The notes below the pieces were generated by a model. That model ran no database searches. It saw only the letters and a program-made list of their open reading frames with translations, and was not told the origin of the DNA. Below are positions 17,445-27,100 of a stretch of DNA of 64,000 nucleotides, one piece after another (within the stretch, counting starts at the first letter, position 1; every line of letters starts with the position of its first letter). A program made the position numbers and the translations under genes. Origin of the DNA: an uncultured Actinomycetes bacterium (GTDB taxonomy: Bacteria > Actinomycetota > Actinomycetes > Mycobacteriales > Nakamurellaceae); the NCBI GenBank assembly GCA_937926105.1, contig CALANS010000020.1, positions 50,608-114,607 of the forward strand. The letters are read 5' to 3'.

Positions 17445-18977
17445 ATGAACGGTGCGCACCGAACCGGCCGGCGGGCCGCGGCACTGCTCGCCGCGCTGCT
17501 CACGTTGTCCGGTTGCGCCACTGCGGTGGCGGGTGTGCCGGTCCGCGCGACGGCCGCAGCGCCGGGGTCCGGGGCAGACCCGTCGGGGCCGGCGGCGCCA
17601 CCGACGTCCATCGCCGGGGGCTCCATCCCCGCGATGCCGCCGAACTCCGGGGTGCCGGACTCCGCGGTCGGCCTCAAGCCCGACGCTCCCGCCGCCGATC
17701 TGACCGTCGCCGACGACCAGGGCACCGATGAGGACACGCTGGCCAAGGACACCCTGGTCGACCTGATCGACTTCTACACCGGAGTGTTCCCGGACAAGTT
17801 CGGCGCGCCCTTCACCCCGCCCGGGCACTACGAGTCCTACGACTCCCGGGATGAGTCGGCGTCGGTGTGCCAGCACTCGCTCTATCAGTCGGTGAACGCC
17901 TCCTATGTGACGCCTCCGTGCGACACGGTGATCTGGGACCGAGGTGTGCTGCTGCCCCAGCTGTCCGGCAAGATCGGCCAACTGGCGGTGCCGACCGTCC
18001 TGGCCCACGAGATGGGGCACCGGGTGCAGACCGTGCTGGGCTTCAGCGACGCCGCCAATTCCGTGTTGGTGGCCGAGCAGCAGGCCGACTGCTACGCCGG
18101 TGCCTACTGGCGCTGGGTCAACGACGGAAATTCCCGCTACTTCAACTTCAACCAGACCGCCGGCATGAAGCAGGCCCTGAGCACCATGCTGACCATCCGC
18201 GACCCGGTGGGCACGGATCCGGGGGAGGCGGACGGCACCGGCCAGGGCGCACACGGTGATGCGTTCGACCGGGTGTTCGCGTTCTCACTGGGCTTCGCCA
18301 ACGGCGTGACCACGTGCCACGATATCGACCAGGCCCAGGTCGACGCCCGGGTCTCGGAGTCGCCGTTCGCGCACATCCCGGACCCGCGGACGGGAGGCAA
18401 TCTGGAGATCACCGACACCTCGGTGACGGACGTCGCGGCCACCGTGGACGAGTACTTCGCGGCACAGGCCCCCGGGTATTCCCGACCCACCCTGACCTCG
18501 TACTCGACGAAATCCCCACCGCCGTGCGACGGATTCACGGCTACCGGTCCGGTCGCATACTGCCCGGCCAGCAACACCGTCAGCTATGACCTGCCAGAAC
18601 TGCAGCGCATCGGTACGGCCACCGCAGGATTCGACTCCTACAACGGGGATTTCTCGGCCTTCATCCTGGTGGTCAGCCGTTACGCGCTGGCTGCCCAGGC
18701 GGCCGATCACGCGTCGGTGACCGGTGGCGACGCGGGGCTCCGCGCCCTGTGCTACGCCGGCACCTGGGCGGCCTGGATGCGTACCCCACAGGGCCCCAAG
18801 AAGTTGGCACTGTCGCCGGCGGACCTGGACAAGGCGGTCTACGAGCTGATCGACTCGGCCGTTCCAGCGGGTGACGCGAACGGCGCGAGCAACGCGTCGA
18901 TCTTCGACCGGGTGCAGGCGTTCAACATCGGCGTGACGAATCCGATCTCGACCTGCGCGCACTACTACTCTGGCTAG
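17445..18977 (+). CDS. Lipoprotein neutral zinc metallopeptidase, copy 1
   Basis: A 510-residue exported protein with a lipoprotein signal ending LSGC (residues about 22-25), a Pro/Ser/Ala-rich linker, then a peptidase domain. The zinc motif is AHEMGH near residue 190, followed by EQQADCYAGAYWRW, the third-ligand signature of YpfJ/neutral zinc metallopeptidase proteins. Conserved Cys pairs recur, as in VCQHSLYQSVN...PPCDT and CDGFTATG...YCPAS. The ATG is seven bases after GAGGA. It is followed 63 bases on by a full-length paralogue. Substrate unknown. Confidence 0.85.
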   Translation: MNGAHRTGRRAAALLAALLTLSGCATAVAGVPVRATAAAPGSGADPSGPAAPPTSIAGGSIPAMPPNSGVPDSAVGLKPDAPAADLTVADDQGTDEDTLAKDTLVDLIDFYTGVFPDKFGAPFTPPGHYESYDSRDESASVCQHSLYQSVNASYVTPPCDTVIWDRGVLLPQLSGKIGQLAVPTVLAHEMGHRVQTVLGFSDAANSVLVAEQQADCYAGAYWRWVNDGNSRYFNFNQTAGMKQALSTMLTIRDPVGTDPGEADGTGQGAHGDAFDRVFAFSLGFANGVTTCHDIDQAQVDARVSESPFAHIPDPRTGGNLEITDTSVTDVAATVDEYFAAQAPGYSRPTLTSYSTKSPPPCDGFTATGPVAYCPASNTVSYDLPELQRIGTATAGFDSYNGDFSAFILVVSRYALAAQAADHASVTGGDAGLRALCYAGTWAAWMRTPQGPKKLALSPADLDKAVYELIDSAVPAGDANGASNASIFDRVQAFNIGVTNPISTCAHYYSG

Positions 18978-19040
18978 CACGACACGGTCCGGCGGCCATC
19001 CGGTCGGCAGCCGCACCGGCCATCGGCGGGAGGGCAACAC

Positions 19041-20603
19041 GTGACACGGGGGAAACCATCGTCGGCGCTGGTCGCCGCGACGGCATGCCTGACACTGCTG
19101 GCCGGGTGCGCGGTCTCGGTCGCCGGGAGCGCTCAGCGCCGGGCGGAGCTGGTGCCCAGCACCAGCACCAGCACCACGACGGGCACCAGCAGCCGGCCAC
19201 CCACCAGCACGGCACCCCCATCGTCCAGTACCGGTGGTTCCGGCAGCACCGTCACCCCTCCAACGGACACCACCGAGGTATTCCCCAGCCTGTCGACCAC
19301 CGACTCCGGGGTTCCGGACAGCGAAGTGGGTCTCAAGCACGATGCGCCCACGCCGGACCTGCACATCTCCGGCGCCACCGACTCGCCGTCCGACCGGATC
19401 GCGATCGCCACCCTGGCCGACCTTTTCGACTACTACGGCAGTACCTTCGAGGCCGACTTCGGGCAGCCGTACGTGCCCCCGGCACACCTGGTGTCCTACG
19501 ACTCCACTGACAAGGACGCCACCGTCTGCGGCCAGGACGTCTACCAGTTCGTGAACGCCTTCTACTCCGACTCCTGCGACACGGTGGCCTGGGATCGCGG
19601 GATCATGCTGCCCGAGATGATCTCCGACATCGGAACCCTGGCGCCCGCGGTGGTGCTGTCCCACGAGATCGGCCACGACGTCCAGCATGAGCTCGGCGTG
19701 CCGGACAGCACATCGACCCTGGTGCTGGAGCAGCAGGCGGACTGCTACGCCGGTGCATACTGGCGCTGGGTGGCCGACGGCCATTCCAAGTACTTCAGCT
19801 TCAACCAGACCGAGGGCATGCGACAAATGCTGTTGGCACTGTTCCAGGGCCACGATCCGGTCGGCAGTTCCGGTCAGGGAGATCTGGACCACGGCAACGG
19901 CTTCGACCGCACCTACGCAGCCACCCTGGGCTACAGCAGCGGTGCCGTCCGGTGCAGCAAGATCGACAAGGCCGAGATCGACAAGCGTGGGCAGGAGTTC
20001 CCGTTCGACGGGATACCGCAGCAATACGGCAATGTCGACATCACCAAGGATGTGCTGTCCGGAATCATCGGGACCGTCGATGATTACTTCACCCAGACGG
20101 CGCCCGGCTATAGCGCACCGACACTGGATACCTTCGATGGCCAGAGCCCGCCGAGTTGCGACGGCTACCAGGCCTCCTATCCGGTGACGTACTGCCCAAC
20201 CACCAACACCGTCAGCTACAACCTGGCCGAGCTGCAACGCGTCGGTACGCCCACCGCGGGGTGGCAGTCGGTCAACGGCGACTTCTCCGCGATCGTGCTG
20301 CTGGTCAGCAGGTATGCGCTCGCCGCGCAGGCCGCCGGACATTCGGCGATCACCGGCAACAACGCTGGGCTTCGGGCACTGTGCTACGCCGGGACCTGGG
20401 CCACCTGGATGCGCCATCCACAGGACGGGTACTCGTTGTCGCCCAACGACCTGGACAAGGCGATCTACGAGATCGTGTCGTCTCCACTGGCCGGGGCGGA
20501 CGCCAACGGGCAGACCACCGCGAGCCTGATCGAACGGGTGCAGGCCTTCGACATCGGCGTGACTCACCCGATTACGGAGTGCTTCGACTTCTACGCGGAT
20601 TGA
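19041..20603 (+). CDS. Lipoprotein neutral zinc metallopeptidase, copy 2
   Basis: A 520-residue paralogue of the preceding gene, alike from signal to C-terminus. The lipobox is LLAGC, the linker is Ser/Thr-rich (STSTSTTTGTSS), the zinc motif is SHEIGHDVQHELG and the third-ligand segment is EQQADCYAGAYWRW. The shared features VCxxxxYQxVNA, CDTVxWDRG, CDGYQASY and YCPTTNTVSY make common ancestry plain. The GTG start has GGGAGGG upstream. The copies probably arose by tandem duplication and have since diverged. It is convergent with the aldo/keto reductase gene ten bases away. Confidence 0.85.
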   Translation: MTRGKPSSALVAATACLTLLAGCAVSVAGSAQRRAELVPSTSTSTTTGTSSRPPTSTAPPSSSTGGSGSTVTPPTDTTEVFPSLSTTDSGVPDSEVGLKHDAPTPDLHISGATDSPSDRIAIATLADLFDYYGSTFEADFGQPYVPPAHLVSYDSTDKDATVCGQDVYQFVNAFYSDSCDTVAWDRGIMLPEMISDIGTLAPAVVLSHEIGHDVQHELGVPDSTSTLVLEQQADCYAGAYWRWVADGHSKYFSFNQTEGMRQMLLALFQGHDPVGSSGQGDLDHGNGFDRTYAATLGYSSGAVRCSKIDKAEIDKRGQEFPFDGIPQQYGNVDITKDVLSGIIGTVDDYFTQTAPGYSAPTLDTFDGQSPPSCDGYQASYPVTYCPTTNTVSYNLAELQRVGTPTAGWQSVNGDFSAIVLLVSRYALAAQAAGHSAITGNNAGLRALCYAGTWATWMRHPQDGYSLSPNDLDKAIYEIVSSPLAGADANGQTTASLIERVQAFDIGVTHPITECFDFYAD

Positions 20604-20613
20604 CCGTCCGGCG

Positions 20614-21441
20614 CTACCCCACGTCGTCCGGGTGGGAGCCGAGCCGGCCGTCCCGATCCAGTTCGTCGATGCCCACCATGTCGTCGTCGGCCAGTTCGAA
20701 CCCGAACACGTCCAGATTCTCCGCGATCCGGGACGGTGTCACCGATTTCGGGATGACGATGGTGCCGGACTGCAGGTGCCAGCGCAACACGACCTGCGCG
20801 GCACTGCGCTGGTACTTCTGGGCCAGCGCAGTGATCACCGGATCGGCCAGCAGCGCGCCACCCCGCCCCAGCGGCGACCAGCCTTGCGTCGCGATGCCGT
20901 GGTCGGCGTGAAACGCGCGCATCTCCCGCTGCGCGAGGTAGGGGTGCAACTCGATCTGGTTGACAGCGGGGACGATATCCGTCTCGTCGGCAAGCCGGGT
21001 CAGGTGCCGCTCGGTGAAGTTGGAGACGCCGATCGCGCGCGCCCGGCCGTCGGCGTAGATGCGCTGCAGTGCACGCCAGCTGTTCACGTATTGATCGCGA
21101 TTCGGTTGCGGCCAGTGGATCAGGTACAGATCGACGTAGTCGGTGCCGAGCCGCTGCAGGCTTTCGTCGAACGCGCGCAGGGCGGCGTCGTAGCCGTGAT
21201 CCGGGTTGCCGAGCTTAGTGGTGAGGAACACGTCGCCGCGTGGCAGCCCGGAGTCGGCGAGCGCCCGCCCGACGCCGGACTCGTTGCGGTAGAGCGATGC
21301 GGTGTCGATGCTGCGGTATCCGACGCGCAGCGCCTCGCCGACCGCGGCGACCGCCTCGTCGTCGGACACGCGCCACACTCCGAAGCCGAGTTGGGGCATG
21401 GCACGGCCATTGTTCAAGGTGATGGTGGGGACGATGCTCAT
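20614..21441 (-). CDS. Aldo/keto reductase
   Basis: NADPH-dependent oxidoreductase of 275 residues with the (beta/alpha)8 family signatures: MPQLGFGVWRV, GYRSIDTASLYRNESGVGRAL (catalytic Asp and Tyr), TTKLGNPDHGYD (catalytic Lys), LIHWPQP (catalytic His), VGVSNF-type IGVSNF, and IPKSVTPSRIAEN for cofactor binding. It is nearest to the 2,5-diketo-D-gluconate reductase type, but substrates vary widely in this group. The start at 21441 gives the standard N-terminus. It diverges from the M15 peptidase gene with 56 bases between the starts. Confidence 0.93.
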   Translation of the reverse strand: MSIVPTITLNNGRAMPQLGFGVWRVSDDEAVAAVGEALRVGYRSIDTASLYRNESGVGRALADSGLPRGDVFLTTKLGNPDHGYDAALRAFDESLQRLGTDYVDLYLIHWPQPNRDQYVNSWRALQRIYADGRARAIGVSNFTERHLTRLADETDIVPAVNQIELHPYLAQREMRAFHADHGIATQGWSPLGRGGALLADPVITALAQKYQRSAAQVVLRWHLQSGTIVIPKSVTPSRIAENLDVFGFELADDDMVGIDELDRDGRLGSHPDDVG

Positions 21442-21497
21442 GACTCTCGACGGTACCGGCATTGGCCGACCCGCCCGCACTCTGGCACCGTTGGCAC

Positions 21498-22442
21498 ATG
21501 CCGACACGCCGGACCTTGCGGAGCGCGCCGGGCATCGCCGCCGCGGCGCTGACCGGACTGCTGGCGCTGGCCGTCGTGGGCGGTTGTACCGCGGGCCCGC
21601 CGACGGAAGCCAGCAGGACGGTGATGTCCCAGGCCAGCGGCCGGGATGGAACGACCCAGCCCACGGTCCGGGCGCGGATTTCCGTAGCGGGACCCTCGCT
21701 GCTGGCCACCCCACGGTTGGTGATCACGGGCGAAAGCGTCCACGTGGTCATGACGGCGCCGCCGAGTCCACCCTGGCCACACGGTGCCGGACCGGCCATA
21801 CCGTCCACGGCGCCGCCCGCGCCGCACGCCACGGCAGCGCCGTCACCGACCGCCTCCCGCACCGTAGCTACTCCGCGGTTCCACTCGTCGATCGTCCGCA
21901 TCGATCCGGCACTGGCAGCCCGAATGCGCACCACGTATCACGCCGGCTGCCCGGTGCCGCTGACGGACCTGCGCTACCTGCGGCTGTCCTACTGGGGCTT
22001 CGACGGAACGCCACACACCGGGGAGATGGTGGTGTCCGCGCGGGTCGCGCGGGACGTCGTCACCGCCTTCCGATCGCTGTATACCCACCGGTTCCCGATT
22101 CGGCAGATGCGTCTGGTGGACGATTTCGCCGGCAGCGACGACGATTCCATGGCCGCCGACAACACCTCGGCGTTCAACTGCCGCCCGGTGACCGGCGGCG
22201 CCGGCTGGTCGCAGCATTCCTACGGTGAGGCGATCGACATCAACCCGGTCGAAAACCCGTACCTGTCCGGGGCGATCGTGTTGCCGCCGGCCGGCCGGGC
22301 ATATCTCAGCCGACCGGACCGGCCCGGCGTGATCCATGCGGGCGACGCGGCGGTGCGGGCGTTTGCCGCGATCGGCTGGACCTGGGGCGGCACCTGGAGC
22401 ACACCGGTGGATCTGCAACACTTCTCGCGGTCGGGGCGATGA
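21498..22442 (+). CDS. Exported M15-family peptidase-like lipoprotein
   Basis: A 314-residue exported protein. The signal is a TM-like stretch ending VVGGC, a lipobox. A Pro/Ala/Thr-rich linker follows, then a C-terminal D-alanyl-D-alanine carboxypeptidase-type (VanY-like) domain: GWSQHSYGEAIDINP gives the metal-binding SxHxxGxAxD pattern and VDLQHFSR supplies the third ligand. A role in wall-peptide trimming is likely. ATG at 21498 was preferred because it puts the signal at the N-terminus; no good ribosome-binding site is visible, so the start is less certain. Confidence 0.85.
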   Translation: MPTRRTLRSAPGIAAAALTGLLALAVVGGCTAGPPTEASRTVMSQASGRDGTTQPTVRARISVAGPSLLATPRLVITGESVHVVMTAPPSPPWPHGAGPAIPSTAPPAPHATAAPSPTASRTVATPRFHSSIVRIDPALAARMRTTYHAGCPVPLTDLRYLRLSYWGFDGTPHTGEMVVSARVARDVVTAFRSLYTHRFPIRQMRLVDDFAGSDDDSMAADNTSAFNCRPVTGGAGWSQHSYGEAIDINPVENPYLSGAIVLPPAGRAYLSRPDRPGVIHAGDAAVRAFAAIGWTWGGTWSTPVDLQHFSRSGR

Positions 22443-22461
22443 CCGGGCGCCGTCAACCCCT

Positions 22462-22515
22462 CCGGCTTGTGTGTCTGAGGGGGCGCTATGGCGCCCCCTC
22501 AGACACACGAGCCGG
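22462..22515. terminator. 25-bp stem hairpin between M15 and methyltransferase genes
   Basis: Two 25-base arms (22462-22486 and 22491-22515) pair over their whole length around the loop TATG, with one G·T wobble seven pairs from the base. It begins 20 bases after the upstream stop and ends 23 before the next start. No T-tract follows. It may act as a terminator, or be one copy of a dispersed palindromic repeat. Its core is rich in G and C (GAGGGGGCGC). Confidence 0.6.
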
Positions 22516-22537
22516 GGATTCGGGCAGGCTGGGGGCC

Positions 22538-23140
22538 ATGCTGGATTACGACGTCGAGGCCCCCGACTACGACCGGACCCGCGGCGGCACCGCCCGACCC
22601 GCAGCGGCGGCCGCGGCAATCGCATCGCTGCTGCCCGCCGGAACCCGCACCCTGCTGGATGTTGCGGGCGGCACCGGCTCGGTGGGCACCGCACTGACAG
22701 GACACGGACTGTCGGTGCTGGTCGCCGACGCTTCGCTGGGAATGCTGGCCCTGGCCGCCAGCCGGCTGCCAGGCCGGGTGCTGCGGGCCGACGCCCGGCG
22801 GTTGCCGATCGCCGATCGGTCGGTGGACGCGGTGACGAGCGTGTGGCTGCTGCACCTGCTGCCCGGTCCGGCGGATGTGGCTGCCGTGGTCGCGGAGGCA
22901 GCACGGGTGCTTCGGCCGGGCGGCGTGTACCTGACGACGGTCGACAGGTCGGCCGCGCACCTGCACCGTCCGGCCGATCCGGCAGCGACCGACGCGGTGG
23001 GCACCGTCACCGCCGTGGCCGCCCGGAGCGGTCTCATCCCGGCCGGATCGACGCGGTTCATCGGCGTCGGGCAGGGGCGTCCGGGCGTCGGTGACGGCAG
23101 CGACCCGGTGTTCACGCTGCTGTCGTTGCGCAGGGGATGA
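22538..23140 (+). CDS. Class I SAM-dependent methyltransferase
   Basis: A 200-residue Rossmann-fold methyltransferase. Motif I is LDVAGGTGSVGTAL near residue 40, the acidic strand-2 segment VADASLGML, the post-I region RADARRLPIADRSVDAVTSVWLLHLL, and the strand-4/5 region RVLRPGGVYLTT are standard for the Methyltransf_11 group. The substrate cannot be inferred. The ATG at 22538 gives the usual YDVEAPDYD opening. It is separated from the M15 gene by the long hairpin, so independent transcription is likely. Convergent with the Nei gene. Confidence 0.9.
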   Translation: MLDYDVEAPDYDRTRGGTARPAAAAAAIASLLPAGTRTLLDVAGGTGSVGTALTGHGLSVLVADASLGMLALAASRLPGRVLRADARRLPIADRSVDAVTSVWLLHLLPGPADVAAVVAEAARVLRPGGVYLTTVDRSAAHLHRPADPAATDAVGTVTAVAARSGLIPAGSTRFIGVGQGRPGVGDGSDPVFTLLSLRRG

Positions 23141-23154
23141 TCACCGGCTCGCGG

Positions 23155-24105
23155 TCACCATCGCCGCTTGAGCCCGTTGTTGCGCAACGAAAACGGCCGG
23201 GCGGGCATCGAGCCGAGCGGGGCGCGCGGCCGGCCGTCGTCAGTCGGGGTCGGCCCGACCTGGCAGGACGGGCAGTAGAACGCCGGCCGGTCTCGGGGAG
23301 GATCACCGACCGGCGCCACCCGAACGGTGCTGCCGCAGCGCCTGCATGGTCGGCCGGATCGCCCATGCACGTACATCTCCTGCCCGCGCCGCGGATCGCC
23401 GGTGGTGTTGGGCATCGGCAACCTCACGCTGCGCAATAGCTGTCTCCGCGCCATGCCCAGCAGCGCGGCGGCATCGACCTCATCGACCGGCACCCAGGGC
23501 GAGACTCGCCGCGCGAACAGTGATTCCGACATGTAGATGGTGCCGATACCGGCGACGACCCGCTGGTCGAGCAGCGCCGCGCCGATGGGCCGGTCGGGCA
23601 TGGTGGCCAGCCGCTGCAGCGCGACCGGCATTCCCCGATCGGGGAAATCGTCGGCCATCACGTCCGGCCCGAGGTGGCCGAGCAACTGGCGTTCGTCGGC
23701 CGTGGGAAGCAGGTCGAGCATGCCGAGCCAGCGCCCCTCCGCGGTCCACTCGGCGCTAGCCAGCACCGCCCGGACCCGCTGGTCTGCGGGAGACGGCCAG
23801 CGCCGGGACCCGGTCCGGTAGACCACCCAGGTGCCGTCCATGCGCAGGTGCGAGTGCAGGGTCAGCGCAACATCCGGCGCGGTGGGGATGCGCGCCGCGC
23901 CTGCGCTGCTCACCGCAGCCGAGCCGGCGGGCTCCAGGTGCGTGAGCAGGTGCTTGCCGTAAGCGGTGACGTCGGACACCGTGCGACCGGTGACGTTCAC
24001 GCCGCCGAGGTCACCCCAGCGTAACTCGGCGCGCACCAACTCCCGCCCGGCCAGGGCCTGGTGCAGCCGGGCGGCGGTGCGCCGAACGCTGTCACCCTCG
24101 GGCAT
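23155..24105 (-). CDS. nei: Fpg/Nei-family DNA glycosylase (endonuclease VIII-like)
   Basis: Base-excision repair glycosylase/AP lyase of 316 residues. MPEGDSVRR supplies the catalytic Pro2 and Glu3; GKHLLTHLEP, LHSHLRMDGTW and the H2TH segment follow. The C-terminal zinc finger has RPCRRCGSTVR and YCPSCQ cysteines. Sequence and the adjacent lhr gene match mycobacterial Nei (Rv3297). It overlaps the lhr 3' end by 14 bases, so the two are probably co-transcribed with lhr first. The substrate (oxidised pyrimidines) is from the family. Confidence 0.93.
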   Translation of the reverse strand: MPEGDSVRRTAARLHQALAGRELVRAELRWGDLGGVNVTGRTVSDVTAYGKHLLTHLEPAGSAAVSSAGAARIPTAPDVALTLHSHLRMDGTWVVYRTGSRRWPSPADQRVRAVLASAEWTAEGRWLGMLDLLPTADERQLLGHLGPDVMADDFPDRGMPVALQRLATMPDRPIGAALLDQRVVAGIGTIYMSESLFARRVSPWVPVDEVDAAALLGMARRQLLRSVRLPMPNTTGDPRRGQEMYVHGRSGRPCRRCGSTVRVAPVGDPPRDRPAFYCPSCQVGPTPTDDGRPRAPLGSMPARPFSLRNNGLKRRW

Positions 24106-27100
24106 GGCCGCCTCCCTCGGGGGTGCCCGGCCCGTAGCGGTCCCAACCGGGTGGGCGCCCCGCCCGGGGGCCGGGTGCGTCCCGCTGCGCCGGCCCGGGA
24201 GCCCGCCCGGATCCGGTGCGCAACCGCAGGCCGCGCGGCGTGGCGACGAAACCCGCGCGCTGCAACGCCTGCGCCGCGGGGTGATCGGATCCCTGCACCG
24301 ACTGCCCGTCGATCCGGGTCACCGTCAGCGATGCCACCCGGCCGGCGTGCACCAGGCCCGCCAGCGCCGTGGCGGCCGCCTCCAGCACGGCCGGATCGGT
24401 GCTGAAGCTGAGCATGGTGCGCCCGCCACGCTCGGCGTACAGCACCGGCTGCCCGCCGACCAGGCAGACCAAGGCGCCCGCTCGGCGCGCCGGTCGGTGG
24501 CCCTCGCGGTCCGCCGCCACCGGGTCCGGCCAGGGCAGCGCACCACCGTACGGGTTGGCCGGATCCGCGGCGGCCAGCACCCGCGCCTCGCCGGCCGCCG
24601 GCTCGACCGGGTCGTCGGGGCGCGGCGCCAGCCCGCGAATCCGGTCCACCGCCCCGGGCGAGGCGAACTGCGACGCGCCCAGCCCCTCCACGAAGTAGCC
24701 GCGCCGGATCCGGCCGCTCTCCTCCATCGCGGCCAGCACCCGGTACACGCCGGCGAACCCGCCGGGCGTGTCCTCGGCGAGCACGCTGCCGCGAGTGACG
24801 ATGCCGTAACGGTCCAGCAGCAACTCGGCCGCGGCGTGCATCCGGACGGTGGGATCGCGCTCGGCGACCGGCAGCAGCGACCAGCGTCCCACGGCCGTGG
24901 CGGGCACCGGCGCGGCGGGCCTGACGGCGGCCGCTCCGGCCCGAGATCCGAGCAGCGACAGCCGGGACGGCGGCCGCATCCGGGTGCGTGGCGCGGGCCG
25001 ACGGGATCGGTGCGCGGTGTGTCCGCCCGCCAGCCGGGCCCGCAGCGGGCCGAGCGTGTCCCCGGTGACCAACCCGGCGAACACCAGATCCCACAGCGCC
25101 GCCAGCACTGCCTGCTCCGTCGGACGTCCGGCCGGATCGCCTACACCGCCGAGACCGCTGTCACCCGTTGCCATGTCGTCGCGGACGGCCACCAGCAGCG
25201 CCGGGAAGAAGAAGCCTCCGCCGCGAGCGAGCACGGCCAGGACCGCCCGATGCGGGTCCTCGAACGACGCCGACTCCGGATCGAGCGCCCCTACCGGCGG
25301 CAGGGTCAGCGCGGCGGTATCCGCCGGGTGCAGGCTGATCCATCCGTCGTCGGTGCCCAGCGCACCGTGACCCGCCCACAGCACCTCCCCGGCGGCGGTC
25401 AGCTCGTCCAGCATCGCCGAGGTGTAGCCGGCCACCCGGGCGGGCAGGATCAGGGTCTCCAGCGCGGACGCCGGCAACACCGCCCCGGCCAGCTGCTCCA
25501 CCGCGCGCAGCACGCCGTCCACACCTAGCGGCCGACGCGCCGACCCGCTCGAGTCGATGCCGTTCCAGGCCGGCAGGAACCGACCCAGGGCCTCCGGTGG
25601 TACCGGCTCGACCTCGGCGCGCAGCACGGCCAGCGACCGGCGCCGCAGCAGCCGCAGTACTTCCGCATCGACGTACTCGGACGCGCCATCCACCGCGCCG
25701 GGGCTGCCCAGCGGCCGGAACTCGCCGATCGCGATCCGGCCGGTATCGGCCAGCCGCGCCAGCGCATCGCGGACCACCGCTACCCCCAGCCCGAATCGCT
25801 GAGCCGGGTCGGCCGCCGGGAACGGACCGTGGGTGCGGGCGTATCGGCCCAGCAGCCTGCCCAACGGGTCGGTCTCGCCGACCAGAAATGCCTCGGCCAC
25901 CCCCACCGGCAGGGCCACTCCGAGGGCGTCGCGCAGCACCGCGGCATCGGCCGGGTCGGCCCATCGTGACTGGCCGGCGATCCGCACCGGCATGATGCGG
26001 CGCGCGCCCGACAGCCGCTCGATCACTGCGTCAACTTCGACGCCCGGCTCGCTTCGCTCGGCGATCTCGCCGATCGACAGTGGTCCGAGAATCCTCAACA
26101 GGTCGGCGATCTCGTCGTCGCCGCGGGCCAGCCGCGCCTCCGACAGCCGCTGCAGATCGCGCTGCACGGACTCCACTGCAGCCGGATCCAGTAGGTCTCG
26201 CAGCGAGAGCGCATCGGTGGTGCCGAGCAGTTCGGCCAGCAGCTCCGGGTCCACCGTCAACGCCGCCGCTCGGCGTTCGGCGAGCGGGCTGTCCCCCTCG
26301 TAGATGAACTGCGCCACGTAGCCGAACAGCAACGACCGGGCGAACGGTGACGGTGCCGGCGTGGTGATCTCCACCAGGCCGACCTGGCGGGCGGCGATCT
26401 GGCGCATCAACTCGATCAGTGAGTCGACGTCGAACACGTCGGCCAGGCACTCTCGCACCGCCTCGGCGACCACCGGGAACTCCGGATAGCCGGAAGCCAC
26501 TTCCAGCAACTGCGCCGCCCGCTGCCGCTGCTGCCACAACGGTTGCCGACGGCCGATCTGTCGGCGCGGCAACAGCAACGACCGGGCCGCGCACTCCCGA
26601 AACCGCGCCGCGAACACCGCCGAGCCGCCGACCTGCTGGGTGACCTCGGCGCGCACCGCGGCGGGGTCCAGCACCACCAGGTCGGCGAGCTCGGGCGGAC
26701 CGCCGTCGTACTCGACGTCCGGCAGGCGCAGCACGATGCCGTCGTCGGAATGCTGGGCCTGCACGTCCACGCCGTACCGTTCTCGCATCCGGGCGGCAAT
26801 CACCAGCGCCCAGGGGGCGTGCACCGCCGCGCCGTACGGGGAATGCAGCACCACCCGCCAATCGCCCAACTCGTCGCGGAACCGTTCCAGCAGCAGGATC
26901 TTCTCGTCGGGCAACATCCCGGTCGCCTCATGCTGCTCGGCCAGGTACGCCAGCAGATTGTTGGTGGCGAAGGCATCCAGCCCAATCCCGGCCAACCGCT
27001 CGGCGACGGCCGCGCGGGCCGTGGCCGACCCCGTCACCGCTCCGGCGCCGATCTCCCGGACGAACGCACCGTGCGCCCGCCCCAGCTCCGCCGGCCGGCC

